DNA of 64,000 nt from Tetraselmis striata (taxonomy: Eukaryota > Chlorophyta > Chlorodendrophyceae > Chlorodendrales > Chlorodendraceae), in contig VCJN01003190.1 in NCBI GenBank assembly GCA_006384855.1, positions 62,001-126,000 on the forward strand, given 5' to 3'. Under the pieces are notes generated by a model. The model saw only the letters and a program-made list of their open reading frames with translations. It made no database searches and was not told where the DNA came from. Positions within the stretch are counted from its first letter, which is position 1. The number at the start of each line of letters is the position of its first letter. Below, one piece after another: positions 46,144 to 58,186 of the stretch. The translations under genes were made by a program, and so were the position numbers.

Positions 46144-46625
46144 ACCCAGAATGGGGCGCCACGGGCGTGCAACAGACGCAGGCCACCCCGCGCCAAATCT
46201 GCCGCCACCTCGGTCGCGTCCCCTTCCGCCAAACGTAGAACGCCTTCCCAGCACAACATCCCGGGCCACTACAATAGCGGCACTAGGCCGAATGTGATGT
46301 GCAGGCGCCAACATGACAGGAAGGGAGAGGGTGCTCAAAGAACAACGAACGGGGACTTGACCGGACCAGCAACGACGTAAGACGCCGGTGTCCAGCGCAC
46401 GTTGTTCCGCCCAACTGCGCCAGATCCGCCGCCGGCTCGGTCGCGTCCCCTTCCGCCGAACGTAGAACTCCCTTCCCAACACAACATCCCGGGCCACTCC
46501 AATAGCGGCACTAGGCCGAATGTGATGTGGAGGCGCCGACAAGACAGGAAGGGAGAAGGTGCTGAAAGAGCAGCAAACGGGGACTCGACCGGACCCGCAA
46601 CGACGTGAGACGCCGGTGTCCAGCT
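46000..46625. repeat. 240-bp tandem repeat, three partial copies
   Basis: AATCCCGGGCCACTCCAATAG and relatives occur near 46009, 46248 and 46487, and each is followed by GGCACTAGGCCGAATGTGATG. The first unit is interrupted by a 29-nt G run (46113-46141). Confidence 0.85.
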
Positions 46626-46682
46626 CACACTGCTCCTCCGCGGCAGTGGCAGCACGGGCGGGGCCAAGACTGCCAAGGCGCC

Positions 46683-47250
46683 ACCCACTCGTCGAAACGG
46701 GGTCCGCTTAACCGCGCTTAACGACTACCAGGCACGAGTAGTCGCCTGTATATATCGCGCCTAACGTTAGGCGTCACAGTACTTTAAACTTGGCGGTAAG
46801 GATGAGTACGGCAGCGGAGCCATGCATCAAAGTACTATAGCGAGTAGCGGGTACTCGGTAGTCACGAGTGCACAAAGTACGAGACGAGCACACGAGTCAA
46901 TGTACTTTACGGGAATCGCCGCCCTTCATATCTGCTATTAGGCGCGCGCATCCTCACGAGTACGCGCGGAAGATACCCGCGTGATGACGAGTGATGATGA
47001 CGAGCATGCCGGGCAGTACGGTACTGATCGATACACACCAAAGGCTGCAAAAATGCATTACACGGTAGTCACGGTTGGTTTTGTGATTTAATAAAGGTGA
47101 GGTGCAAGGCTGGATCAGCGGCCAATGAGCGTCGAGCTTCGGGGTGTGGTTCAGCGGACATGGGCGCGCCTACTCCTAGCTGGCAAATTTAACGTCAAGG
47201 CACCGGAAATTTTCGGATTTATGGCGGAGGGGTCGGCAACTGCATAAAGT
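46683..47250. other. Intergenic with a dispersed repeat at its left edge
   Basis: 46683-46720 is the inverted form of the CGTTTCGACGAGTG plus GCGCGGTTA module found at 8600 and 51460. The rest is short-motif DNA rich in GTACTT and GAGTA. No gene seen. Confidence 0.45.
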
Positions 47251-47251
47251 A

Positions 47252-48148
47252 TTAGGGAAATACTAGAAATTTGATTACAATGGGTCTACTACCGCCCCCG
47301 GCCCGTGCCCGCCCCCCTGGCCTGCGGCCGGCTGGCTCCGCTGCCGCCGGCCTCTTCCTGGCGCCGGCACGTGGTGTTATGCCCGCTGTCGGCTCGGGTA
47401 CTGACTGCCCCTTGTTGCCCGCAGATACTTCTGCGGGCATGCTATTCATGGCAGCTGCTGCCATCTGCTGCGCCCCGCGGCTAGGGAGCTTGTTTGACGG
47501 GGCTTGCATGATGCCGCCGCGCGCTCCCGTTGCGCTTGCTTCCTCTGGCGTCCAGCCTGCATCCTCGCAGTAGCGTCCTGAAGCGCCGGGGATCTAGCCG
47601 CACGGGGAACATGAGCTCGTCGAGCGAGCGGGGGAGGGGGGCTGTAGCCGGTAGACAGGTCTTGCACCGGAGCGCCCTTCTGGTCGATTCCGGACTGCGG
47701 TAGTGATGAAAGAAAAAACACTTAGTCGCCGACACTCGCTTGGGCAGCGACAACATCAGCAGCTAGCTACACGATGAGCAGGTAAACCGGCCGGCAAGCG
47801 CACCTTTGCACTAGGGATGCAAAGAACCCGTGCTGCATGCGTCGGCTTCATCGATTTAAGCAAGGCAGCTTGCTCCTCCTCCACGGTCAATTAGGGTGGG
47901 CAGACGGGCCGTTCAGCTTGACCAATCAAAAACGCTCGACGTGTCATCGGCGCTGACTGTCGTGAGGTAGTAGCGCAGGGGCGGGCCGCGCGGGACAGGC
48001 GGGGGCTCGCGTGCTCCTCTCGGCAGCATGATATCTTCCCACGACGCGTCATCCGTCCCGGCAGCGGCATGGAAGGTGCTGACGGAGGCCATGGTGGCAC
48101 GGGGGGCGAGTAGGGCGATCTGCTCTTCATGCGAAGCGGTCAACATAA
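47252..48148 (-). CDS. Hypothetical minus-strand gene, weakly supported
   Basis: The first piece starts MLTASHEEQIALLAPRAT or at the internal ATG near 48091, and runs to SADDTSSVFDWS before a stop near 47913. A second piece (47570-47700) reads DQKGAPVQDLSTGYSPPPP. The last (47252-47500) is Gly/Arg/Pro-rich and ends IVIKFLVFP. The pieces could be three exons. GC bias makes open frames cheap here, and no domain is seen. Confidence 0.3.
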
Positions 48149-48599
48149 ATAGGCGAAGAGGAAGTGCCGAAGAGTGAAAGTGCGCGCGCGGCTGGTGGCT
48201 CATCACGTACTTTATATCATTGCATAAGTCTCGAGTAGTAATGGTACCTCGGTACCCGGGGCGTCACAATATCATTATCAATGACACTAGGATGCATCTG
48301 CTGTTGTATGTAATGCACAACGCGTTTCACATTAATCTTATTGCTGAACATATTACATGCATATCAACATACATACCACAAATGACATGAAATTCACAAA
48401 AGTACAGATGTGTATAACGGCAAAGACAAATGCAAACTTTTGTGTCAACATCGGTTGACAATACTTGCTCGCGACGATACTGCAGTACACCGCGGCATCC
48501 ATGCGTAACATTGACCCATGTTGTCAGTATCAAAAAAAAATGTTGTGAGTGTGTCAGGAAAATTAGTGAAGCAGGCATGTGCAAGCATAATGCAGATTG

Positions 48600-50650
48600 G
48601 CCATGTTTCGTAAGATAGTATTGCTTAACATTACATTTGGAAACCCCAGACCCAACCGACGCCTATATGTATCATGCGCCTGCCATACTACGCAACTGCT
48701 CCCGCAACATATGGATATGCTCAATTTACACACGCCACGGTTGCTGCGTATATGCTACTACTGCATGGCATCAACACCGCCATCATCCTCATCGAGGGCG
48801 GCGATGTCGTAGGCATGGGAGTGCTTCAAGTAGGAGCACCACCCGTGCCGGGCTGCACTATCAGCATCAGCGCAAAGTGCAGGAAAGCAACAACAACATG
48901 TAAGATGCTTCAGCAATAATATATAACACAGGTGGCCCATCACCTGATCATCTGCCTCGGCACAGCGTCACCGGCGGCCCTTTGCCGCCGCCCCCTGCCA
49001 ACAGTGATGATGGCCTATGTCCATGTATATGTGACAAGTCTGCCATGCACAATCCTGGGCGGGAAGACAAAGTCCTGCTTGAAGACAGTGTTGATCGGGC
49101 CCTCCCACAGTCCAGTGCTCATAGGCGTTGATAGCACGCATCTCCAACTGCAAACACAACGGGAGGCGAAGTCATCGCGCTGTTTTTGAGGTGGCGCTCA
49201 GCGACAACGAAATAAGTAACCTTGACCTACAAGCTACGGGCAGCTACGGAGGTATTCTTCGCAGCCTTCATGAACATCGCGGCAGCAAAGGACATCACTC
49301 CGAGCATGAAGTTGCATGACGGCAATTTCCCGATGGATAGAACTGCATGGCAACCTTGACGCACTGAGTGCTCAGTGCATGGAGCACTGCAAACATGGAG
49401 ATCAAGCAGGGCTTCCGCAACGGCAGCAACCAACAGCCCCAGCACCTGCTCAAGTCCGGCAAGGTGATGCTCTCCAGGACTGGCCAAGTCACGACGCGCA
49501 GCACCTTGATCGCGCACCACCGTGACATGCATGGACCAGCCCATCGTGCACAGCCCCACCTGCCCAAGGCAAAGGCGTGTGCCGTGAAGGCAGAGATGGC
49601 AGAGAAAGCGGCGACGAAGCGAAGGAAGATGTGAATGCATTAATTACATCTAGTGAGCGTGTCCCTTCCCCTTCTCGCCCTTACTGGATTTGCCATAGAC
49701 AGCCATGTCACATGAGCGGCAGGTGCTCGGCTCACCGCTGCCCTCAGCCCCCCTCACCGATGTTGAACGCCTCGCCTCCCGCCTCCATCGTTGCTTCGCG
49801 CCCCGCCCTCCTCTGCATGAAGTACTTCTTTTCATATGGCCCGCACTTTACCGCATCCCAGCTGTCAATGTTGTCGTAGCTTTCAGAACTGCGCCGATGT
49901 GCGGGGCGCTGAATAGTCGCCTTCGCTGGTGTTGTCTGAGATACCCGCTCACTCTCGCTCCATGCGCTCCTGCCACTCCGTAGCGCGCAGCTTCCGAGCG
50001 CGCTCACCCAACTCACGCGCACGCTCTGAGCGCACAGTTCGGAGCGCCTACTGTTCCAGCTTGTCTGCCTCGCTCTTGCCCGGCAGCGCCTCCCACCGGA
50101 ATACATAGCCACCCGTCTCTATGGGAAGCGGTGGCGGGATTCGTGCGCTGAATCCTAGCCCATCACATCGCGCAGAGCATCGCTATCGTCCATCGGGTGC
50201 ATAAAATGCGCCTCGCACAGCGCATGCAGCTCGCGCATTGCGTATACTTTGGGATCATCGAAGGCAGTGAGGAAGGGCCACGCCTTTGGATCACTTGGGC
50301 CCACTGAGTAGCCAGTTGGCAGCTCCATGTGGTGGCCGTGGCCGTTCATGCGGTCGTACATCGCCTCGGTCACCGCCGAGACCACCGCCTCCTCGCGTAC
50401 CACTGGTAGGCCGTCTACTGTGGTGGACTTGCCACACTTCCGGCAGAATTCGGAGGCGGCGGGCTGGTGGCCGAAACGGCCAGAACGCACCGAGCGCAGT
50501 TCTCGCGTCGCGCCATATCGTTGGGGCGCTGCGTCGGCGCGAAGGGTTTTCAGCCTCCAACCCGCTGTAGCATCAACGGACGATGCGAGAGAACAACGGA
50601 GGAACTCAAAAATCCGCCACGGCAACGACCTCAGCTTCCCCTCCCTCTAG
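48600..50650 (-). repeat. Repeat family copy B (shared with 5.0-6.5 kb)
   Basis: 48600-49220 matches 5040-5760 segment by segment. To the right, copy B keeps more coding-like DNA than copy A shows: a minus-strand stretch at 49744-49900 (DNIDSWDAVKCGPYEKKYFM), ALRTVRSERARELGERARKL near 50000, and the open frame at 50155-50625. A plus-strand frame at 49368-49634 is also open. The pieces lie in several frames, so this copy is probably decayed. Confidence 0.5.
50155..50625 (-). CDS. Unknown ORF in repeat copy B
   Basis: An open frame of 156 codons plus stop. The conserved-looking part begins EFCRKCGKSTTVDGLPVV and continues VTEAMYDRMNGHGHHMELPT to KVYAMRELHALCEAHFMHPM. The C-x2-C pair suggests half of a zinc site. 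No family recognised. A further open stretch downstream on the same strand contains an in-frame TAG at 50050-50048. Confidence 0.4.
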   Translation of the reverse strand: MPWRIFEFLRCSLASSVDATAGWRLKTLRADAAPQRYGATRELRSVRSGRFGHQPAASEFCRKCGKSTTVDGLPVVREEAVVSAVTEAMYDRMNGHGHHMELPTGYSVGPSDPKAWPFLTAFDDPKVYAMRELHALCEAHFMHPMDDSDALRDVMG

Positions 50651-50999
50651 CGATATCGGGTGCGTGTCGGGTGGGATCGGTGCCGAGATGCCTCCGATTA
50701 TGTTTGGCGTGGGTGGGCTGCAGTGAGTGAGTGGGGCAAAAAGGGCGGCGTCCGTACCTGATGCGGCCGAGTGCACAGCCGATGTTGACCACTGTGGGCA
50801 CCACCTGCCCGACTACCGCCAGTAATGTGTACCCATGGGGTAAGGTTTGCGCTCCGGGGGGCGTGATGCGCAGTGGCCGCGCGCACTGGGTGCAAGCGCG
50901 CTATGTGCAGCTCGGGGTGGGTGAGGAAGTTTGCTGTGTGATGGACGCGGTGCGCGCGGCCCGCATAAAGGATTATATTATAGTACAGCAGTACTAGCG

Positions 51000-51112
51000 C
51001 AGTGTGCAGTGTGCGACAGTGTGCGCCGCAGTGCGCAGTGTGCAACAGTGTGCAGTGTGCGACAGTGTGCGCCGCAGTGCGCAGTGTGTAGCAGTGTGCA
51101 GTGTGCGACAGC
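51000..51112. repeat. GTGCGCAGTGTGC-type minisatellite
   Basis: Short units such as CAGTGTGCGACAGTGTGCGCCG repeat several times with variation. A comparable GTGCGGCGGTGTGC cluster lies at 10738-10820. Confidence 0.8.
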
Positions 51113-51148
51113 AGTGCATAACTAGTTCATGCACGATATCCCGGTACT

Positions 51149-51981
51149 GGTGTGAATTACAAAAAGGGCAGTTCCCCAGAATTAGAAAATCAACACAGCA
51201 AGCCGCCTAAAAGCGGCCTGGTACTGGTACTGGTACTGGTGTGAATTACAAAAAGGGCAGTTCCGGTACTGGTACGCCGTCATATCACGTACCATTTGCG
51301 TACGGGTACTGCCATGGCAGTCATGGCGGCGCGGGTACTCGCGACTACCACCGCCGAGATAAGCTGACTGAAAGAGGATATAGGCGCGGTAAGGCGCGGG
51401 GTGATACGGAATACAGTAATCGTACAGTAAAATTGAGTACGGATACAGTACAAGTACCGTGTTAGGCGCGGTTAGGCGAACGCCGTTTCGACGAGTGCCC
51501 GTGCACGATCCCCGCCCCCATCCCCAACCGCGGGGGTGGAGGCGGAGGAAGGGCCCGCGATTCCGAGGGCCGAGGACGGTCGTCGGGCCCGCCCAGGCGG
51601 CGGTGGGTGGGAATGCCTGTGTCGTCGATCGTATGTATTTGCGGTAATTTTTTTTTTAATATACACTGATGTACGATGAGTAGCCAATAACTACCTGTAA
51701 TCGGTACAGGTGGTAGTAGAATCGAAGGAGCAGTGCCTTATCGGTACGGGTGGTAGTAGAGTCGAGTTTCCGTACCCGGCACCGATTCCAATTTATATCA
51801 TTTTATCATCATTATTAATAGATTCTGTGTTTTCCAGTAGCGACCATACCTGCATCGTCAAGCCTACTGCTCGTTGCTAATCTGCGCGTCGTTTTTAGCA
51901 GGCGGCTTGCTGTGTCGATCGGTTAATTAAATAAAACTACTTTTAGCGGTGGATTATTACTGCTTTTTTGTAATTCACACC
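51149..51981. mobile_element. 833-bp inverted-repeat (MITE-like) element
   Basis: The left end GGTGTGAATTACAAAAA is mirrored at the right end, and both ends continue with an ACACAGCAAGCCGCCT block and a CTAAAAG block. The left terminal word is duplicated at 51239. The interior carries the dispersed GCGCGGTTA / CGTTTCGACGAGTG module. No coding sequence. A one-ended relative sits at about 3976. No clear target duplication seen. Confidence 0.6.
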
Positions 51982-52326
51982 AATATCGCCACGACGACAT
52001 ACCGAGCAAACAACATTGCGATCACGAACCTGCTGCGGCGCTCCAACTACCTCGGACAAACGCCCCTCGGACCGACGCTGAAGCGGTTTCCAACATGTCG
52101 CGGATCGGATGATGCAATTTGAGTACACTCACAGCGACTATGCAGTTTCCTTGTTCTTGCTGCTGGCGACGCGCCGCGCCTCATTATACGACGGGATGCG
52201 CTGAAAGACAGCATGCATAGTTGTCGCCCCGCGAGCGATTACCATACCGCCGAATTCCATCCTCTTGCGGCACTGCGATCTAACACCCCGCTGCTTCAAC
52301 GCCAAGCCTGGAAACGAATTGCTACC

Positions 52327-52467
52327 ATGACTCGGACCTACTGCTACCGCAGCCTCAGCGCTCGAGGAGTATTAATTGCGGCATGCCTTGCAGGTTGGAT
52401 GTGTTCCGTAATTGCTGCCGGTGATGCGAGGGGCACTACGGACGCCGCTCCTGTTGCGAATGTCGAG
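52327..52467 (+). CDS. Signal-peptide exon, possible first exon of the P-domain gene
   Basis: Starts MTRTYCYRSLSARG, then a hydrophobic core GVLIAACLAGWMCSVIAAG that fits a secretory signal, with cleavage likely after the Ala-rich end. The frame reaches PVANVE directly before a GTATAT donor. The next plus-strand gene is the P-domain protein, which as an extracytosolic domain needs such a leader. The joining exons are not identified. Confidence 0.4.
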
Positions 52468-52914
52468 GTATATGCATCGACCCCGCCAAGTTCAAAAGCC
52501 TGTCTAGCTTGCTCCCAATGCATTTATCTGGGATAGTATCACAAATACCATCAGCTACGACAAATCCGCAGCCGGGCTGCTCGTCGTGCTGTATATCCGT
52601 ATATATCGCCGAGCGGAATGACGACTGCAAACGTACCCGACTCGACTCGAATCGCACGGCGGCGGTGGTGGAGGTGGGGGGGGGGGGGGGGGGGGGGCAT
52701 TTGGCCCGGTTATCTCGGTGAAGCCCTGTGCTTCCCGGTGGATCTTCTTGCCCCGCTGCTACTCGTTGTACCGTAGCGAGTACTGGATCCATAATCTAAT
52801 GTCCCGACGTGGTCGTCGTCCCAGTAAAGTCAGCAAGTAATGTTAATCGCCCCGAGTTATCCGCAGAAGCCGCCCCTGCGCTAACTGCAGTCGTATGTCT
52901 AGCAGAGCCATTAG

Positions 52915-52985
52915 ATCAGAAGCCCGAAGGGCTAATGCACCAACCAGGTAAAGTTGGGACACGCCCGGTCGAGAACCGCCTAAAT
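52915..52985 (-). repeat. Diverged SINE-like body
   Basis: AAGGGCTAATGCACCAACC and flanking bases match the reverse complement of 3640-3710 at about 75% by eye over 60 bp. Confidence 0.5.
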
Positions 52986-53141
52986 ATTATTACATGTCAC
53001 TGTCTAACTGTGTGCATTAGCATATGGCCAAATTAATAGCGAATGTATGTTGATAGTAGAAGTATTCTGAAGTCTCAATATGTCTTTCATGTAATGCTCT
53101 CACGTGACGTATTATCGAAACCTCATTATCAGGCGCATATA

Positions 53142-53447
53142 CCATGTGCAGTCACTTGCACTATCGTCGAACTGGGTAGTGCGTCCAGCATGGGTGACAC
53201 TGAAGTACTAAGAGTTCGTTGAATATTAAAACTAAATGATCTCACGCAAGATCGAGGATAAACTCAAAGTATTTGTTTATCATGTGTGCGTTGTGTCCTG
53301 CACACATGATAAACAAATACTTTGAGTTTATCCTCGATCTTGCGTAAGATCATTTAGTTTTAATATTCAACGAACTCTTAGTACTTCAGTGTCACCCATG
53401 CTGGACGCACTAGTCAGTTCGACGATAGTGCAAGTGACTGCACATGG
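53142..53447. repeat. 306-bp near-perfect inverted repeat (foldback/hairpin)
   Basis: 148-bp arms at 53142-53289 and 53300-53447 are reverse complements with about three mismatches, around a 10-nt loop (53290-53299). The outermost bases are CCATGTGCAG. No coding sequence or convincing target duplication. If transcribed it would form one long double-stranded RNA. Confidence 0.95.
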
Positions 53448-53898
53448 TTGACGGGAAGTCTGACTTTGCGACTAATACTTGGCACGATACTAGTCCGCGG
53501 TTGTCGTCGCATTTTAAACCCGTAAATGCAATAAGCTTCCCATGTGCATTTTACCTAGGCATGCATGCAGGAACGTGCGCCTTCCTTCCAGATTGAGAAT
53601 GCAAAATTGTATATGTTTTTCATCCGATTCTAACGCTGCCGATGATTTCTATGAATAGCATGTAAGGATTAGCTGCCCCAAGATGCACAGCATGACTATC
53701 TTCATCGTCCGCGGATGAAGGGTTAGCCCGATGACATAGCACCAATATATCGTTTGAGTCACTCTTATTTGAGCGAGTCGTAGCTCTGAGCCTGCTGGCC
53801 GCAGTGTGATTTCTCTCGGCCAGGTGCGGGTATATATAGGGACCGTGTACATGCGTATGTCTCACTAACGACTGCATACATGCATGCATGCATGCATG

Positions 53899-53900
<2 letters not shown>

Positions 53901-53938
<38 letters not shown>
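53901..53938. repeat. (GT)n microsatellite next to a CATG run
   Basis: About 19 GT units follow a short (CATG)n tract at 53878-53900. Probably non-coding. Confidence 0.95.
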
Positions 53939-53940
<2 letters not shown>

Positions 53941-54109
53941 GCCTCAATCAAAAGCCATGTTTTAGCTATTGACAAATTATACAAACAGCTAAGCGATACT
54001 ACACCACCACCTAGGCATATCTTAGTTTGGTTAACATGTCGTCTTCGAAGCCACAATATTGATACTTTAATAGATAATCTCACACTTGAAACTAATCGTG
54101 TTGTGGCGC

Positions 54110-57100
54110 GGCTGGCGGGCGGCCATGGAATCGATACTCCGCAGGAATCGAGCAACTTGCAAGGATGTCTGACATACCGAGGAAGTTCTGTCGGTCCAAC
54201 AATCGACCCAATCAGCAGCGCTCTTTATGTCGAGGACGACTTTATTGTCGATTCCATTCTCATTGAAGTGAACCTGAGGCATCGCGGCATCGGCACACTC
54301 GATGTTGCGCTCGAAAGAGTTCGTGGAAATGCAAGCGATTCTGACAGAGTGTTGCTGAAAGCGAGCGGGCGTGGACGCCTGGCAAATGACATGCAGTGCA
54401 CAGTCTTTGACGATTCGGCCTCGGAGATGTTACCAGATGACAAGGTGCGTGTGCATGGTGCTGCCCGTCGCATACTCATGTATACACATCGTAAGAATTA
54501 TGGAACTGAGTCTATTCTAGAGCTCGGCCTGCAGCATTTGTGGCGTTAGTAATAAATGACATAGATTAGCTTTTCATGGGATGGAATATTGACCATCCAC
54601 AATGGGAAAGTGCAGTATGTTATTTGATGACTTTGCAATTTGATTGTTGGGTAGTTTATTTCAAGGCGGTGTATGCCTATCATATCCTCACCAGCATATC
54701 CTCACCAGATAACGCTAAAATTTAAAACGAGTATTTATATTTGATGACGATGATATGTGCTCGTTTTCCAGGAAACATCTAATCAATTGGCGCCTTTCTG
54801 TGGGAGCTATCAACCATCCGAAAGCCTGACCAAGCTCACACAGCAATCAAGTGCAGGCAACTGGATGATCGACATTCGCGATGTGAAGGAGTTCCGAGAC
54901 AGGTACATATTATGAGCTGGCCATTGCTATCAGATACATAGTAGTTTCATAATTGTGTCTCTAACAATGCCAATACCCCATGTGTACGCGGTGTCCGTAT
55001 ATCTCCTGAGTTGTTATCCTCATTTCATGACAGGCGCCCAATCTACCTCTCCAGCTGGACACTCACCCTGTGCCCGAACACAAGGAACCCTATAGCAGGG
55101 GATGCACAGGCAGCCAATGTGACTATGCCGTCTCAGACCCGTAGTTTTCAGTTGCCTGCGGTCGGCGATGATGCTTTCTGGGTGGTCGCTGCCTCAGGAG
55201 CTGAAGATGTAGCAGCTGCATCTGATGAGCCTGGTAGCATGATGCGGCGCAGCTTCTCGGCTGGGAACATTGCTGATGGAGGGTCATTGATGTCATCCGT
55301 TGTGAGCAGCCACCTGGAGAATGGCAGTGGTAATAATACAGTCATCAATCTGAGGCCTTCTTCTGATGACACCGCTGCGGCAGTCAAGAGGGAAGAAACA
55401 GAGCCTGTCCAGACTTCAGTCGTGAAATCTGCAAATAGAGTGCCACAGACAACAGAGATATCACCGGCTGATGATGGAGCCATTAGCTTGGAAGACCTGG
55501 ATCTGATCAGATCAATTGCTGACGAGGTTGCACGGGTAGGACTGCACTCGCACCTCCAGAAGCACTGCATTGATTCATGAATTATAACTTAGTATGTCCG
55601 TTCGCCCAACCTCCATTTTGTTGTCACTCGTCCACTTTGCCATGCCATTGTGCTCACCCAGCAGCCCCTGTATGAATAATTATGACTGCGCATGCAGGAT
55701 GTTGAAGAGGTGTTTTGGGAGACCGTGGCTGAGGGCGGAAATAAAACAGCATTGAGAGATCAGGCTGCCAAATCCATGACACCTGAGGTGAGCGCTTTTC
55801 AAAATCACAGCTGCAGTCCGCAGCATTGCTCGATATTTTCATTGGTACGATGCGCTGCACAGTAGGTGAACTCTGGGTATGGCCGGCTCATCTTTGTAGG
55901 TTTCTAATGCATCGCACCTTACTGACAGGCTGTGCATACCTAGTTGGCTCAGCTGCATAGCCCATGATAGCGCTTACGTATGCTCCAGTTCCTGCCATGC
56001 GCGTGTAATCTATGCTACATATTTCATGACGTGATAGAAACTCTAGAATTATGCGAGTTGACCATATATATTGCTGGGCTTGTTTGTTTGATATATTTTG
56101 TGGCGATATTGAAACACGTGTTTTTGTGCGGTGTAGTCTTGTAGTGCAAGCCATTTGCGGGACTGAACCACATTTGTTGACATTTGTTGACATTGCAGGG
56201 TGGCGCAGGAAGGCCAGGTGAGCAGCATATTAAGCTCACTGCCCAAGTAGTGGATGCTGTAGAAGATACAACCAGCGGTAATATCAACAATGCCTTCCAG
56301 GCAGACAGCTCTTCAAGTGAACCTATGGTGAAGATGCAGTCTGCGCCGCATCATAATTCTCTTCACACTACGCTGGCCGGATGGCCTTACACAAGCGCAA
56401 GCTATCCCAACACGTACACACCAGCAAACACTGAGCAGGATGGCACTCGCTCTCTGTGGACTCGTGCAACTCTGCCACTTGGAGGGCAGCCTGGCGGTCC
56501 TCCTGCTCTTCCGATCCTCCCCTTTGTTTCGGCGCAGTACAAATATCTCATGAAGCATTACACAACGGGCAGTCACAAGCTGGGTGAAGCGCTTGGCGCA
56601 TACATAGCAGCAGACTACGCGAAGAAATACCATGTGTATGCGATCCTCTTCACGCCTGGAACCACTCTGCACCATCGCCTGAAAACCGCACTCCGTACGC
56701 GCCATCGCCATGAACTGTCCCATTTGAACCCCCCCCCCCCCCCCCCCCAAATTCAGAGTACACTGTTCAGAGTGTGGTTGATGATCATAGCACTGCGCCC
56801 TACAATAACAAACTGACAGTGAGCCGAAATCTTCTGCAGATTTGCTGAAGACACCTGCATATAAAGCAGTGCGGATCCAGTTTGCGGTACTTGCAGTCAC
56901 GACTGGATACATCATTTCATTGACTGAGACCCTTGGTCTTACTTCTTTGCTGGATGGACTCATTGACCCCGTATGGATCATTGAGTGGGAAGATTGGGTG
57001 GAGGACATCTTTGACAAGTTCGGGCTCGAGCCTCCAGGAAAGGTGGTGCGCGAGTTGCTGCACAAGATTGGCAATTATGAGGGAACGATGGTTCGTGACC

Positions 57101-57374
57101 TGATGCCAGGACCAAATGAAAATGGGCCGTCTCTGGATGCATACCTTGATGTCATGACAACCATTTTGACGGACTCGGACTCCATTGTGGATGATATTGA
57201 GGAGATTCTTGAGGATCCTGAAGTCCGAAGCTTGACAAATGTGCCCTTGCAGACCATGATGATCAAGGGGATGATGGTGCGTACCCTGCAGCCCAATGCT
57301 CTAATGTAACAGGATGCGCTACAGTGCAGGCTTCTGGCGCGCATGCCCCTCGTGCATTACCAACATCAAATTGA
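54110..57374 (+). CDS. P-domain (proprotein-convertase type) protein, multi-exon
   Basis: Exon ends that read well: an exon ending 54444, then 54772-54902, 55034-55535, 55698-55787, 56199 onward, 56840-57276 and 57330-57374, with GT-AG junctions. The first three encode a jelly-roll P domain: ALYVEDDFIVDSILIEVNL, CTVFDDSA, APFCGSYQPSESL, GNWMIDIRDV and YLSSWTLTLCP, the order seen in P/Homo B domains. No subtilisin catalytic domain is visible upstream. The later exons are acidic and unknown, with a possible membrane helix (FAVLAVTTGYIISLTETL) near 56900. The splice of the exon at 56199 to the next is unresolved because the phase does not match at the obvious donor. An upstream signal exon may be 52327-52467. 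Confidence 0.6.
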
Positions 57375-58186
57375 AGCATCTCCTCATGGCATGTGATGTA
57401 GGGAATGCTTGGAAAGACTGGCATCAAGGCTCCAAAGTAGCCACCTGCACCATCGACCATCGGCGAGTCTTCAAAGAGCGTGACGCATAAATGATGCCAT
57501 TCCATGGACAGGGGCTGACAAGGGGCCTTATGGCGTCTAGCATCTGTGAGAAAGCTGTATACGTCATCAACCAGCATGCACCACTGGCGGCGGGCATGCC
57601 ACCACATGATAGCCAATCGTTAGTTGTACATAATAGATATACAAGCCAATGGTGGAAGGGGGGAAAGACCACCTGTAATCACTAACTTCTGTGACAACAA
57701 TGAGTACAAGCTCCTCGTAATTCTATGAGCATGCAAGTTATCCCAGCACATTCGCATCTCATTGTACAGAAAAGGGCTACCCTGCTGTATCAGGACACCA
57801 TGGCGACCCCCCCCCCCCCCCCCCCTTTAAGTCTACTCGCTCGCCTGCCGTGTGCCTCCCATAGCTTGCAATGTCATGTCGAGTACTGCAATTAATACTG
57901 TCACAACACAGAACAGGCACGTAGGTGTCACATGTTTGTACAATCCGGCACCGGAGTCTGGGCCGTGGTACGATATCTTAGTTTTGCTAACAATGTACGA
58001 CATAAACTAAGCAAGTTGTGCAAGCAGACGGCATTGCGGCCCTGGATCTAGAAAGAGAATTTCAGAGACAGACCAATTGTTCTATTTAAATGAAAATAGC
58101 TGCAGAGAGTACAGCAAGGAGTACCGCAGACAATGTTAATGTCCCAAGCAAACAGCGGAGATGAGCCATCGATTTGTGTGATTAGG
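57375..58186. other. Intergenic between convergent genes
   Basis: Holds the 3' regions of the P-domain and ATM1 genes and a C run of about 19 near 57807. No gene seen. Confidence 0.6.

Noticed and set aside
56313-57074. Long minus-strand open frame opposite the P-domain gene
   Set aside because: It lies antisense to exons with consistent splice phases and includes a translated homopolymer. No domain is visible.
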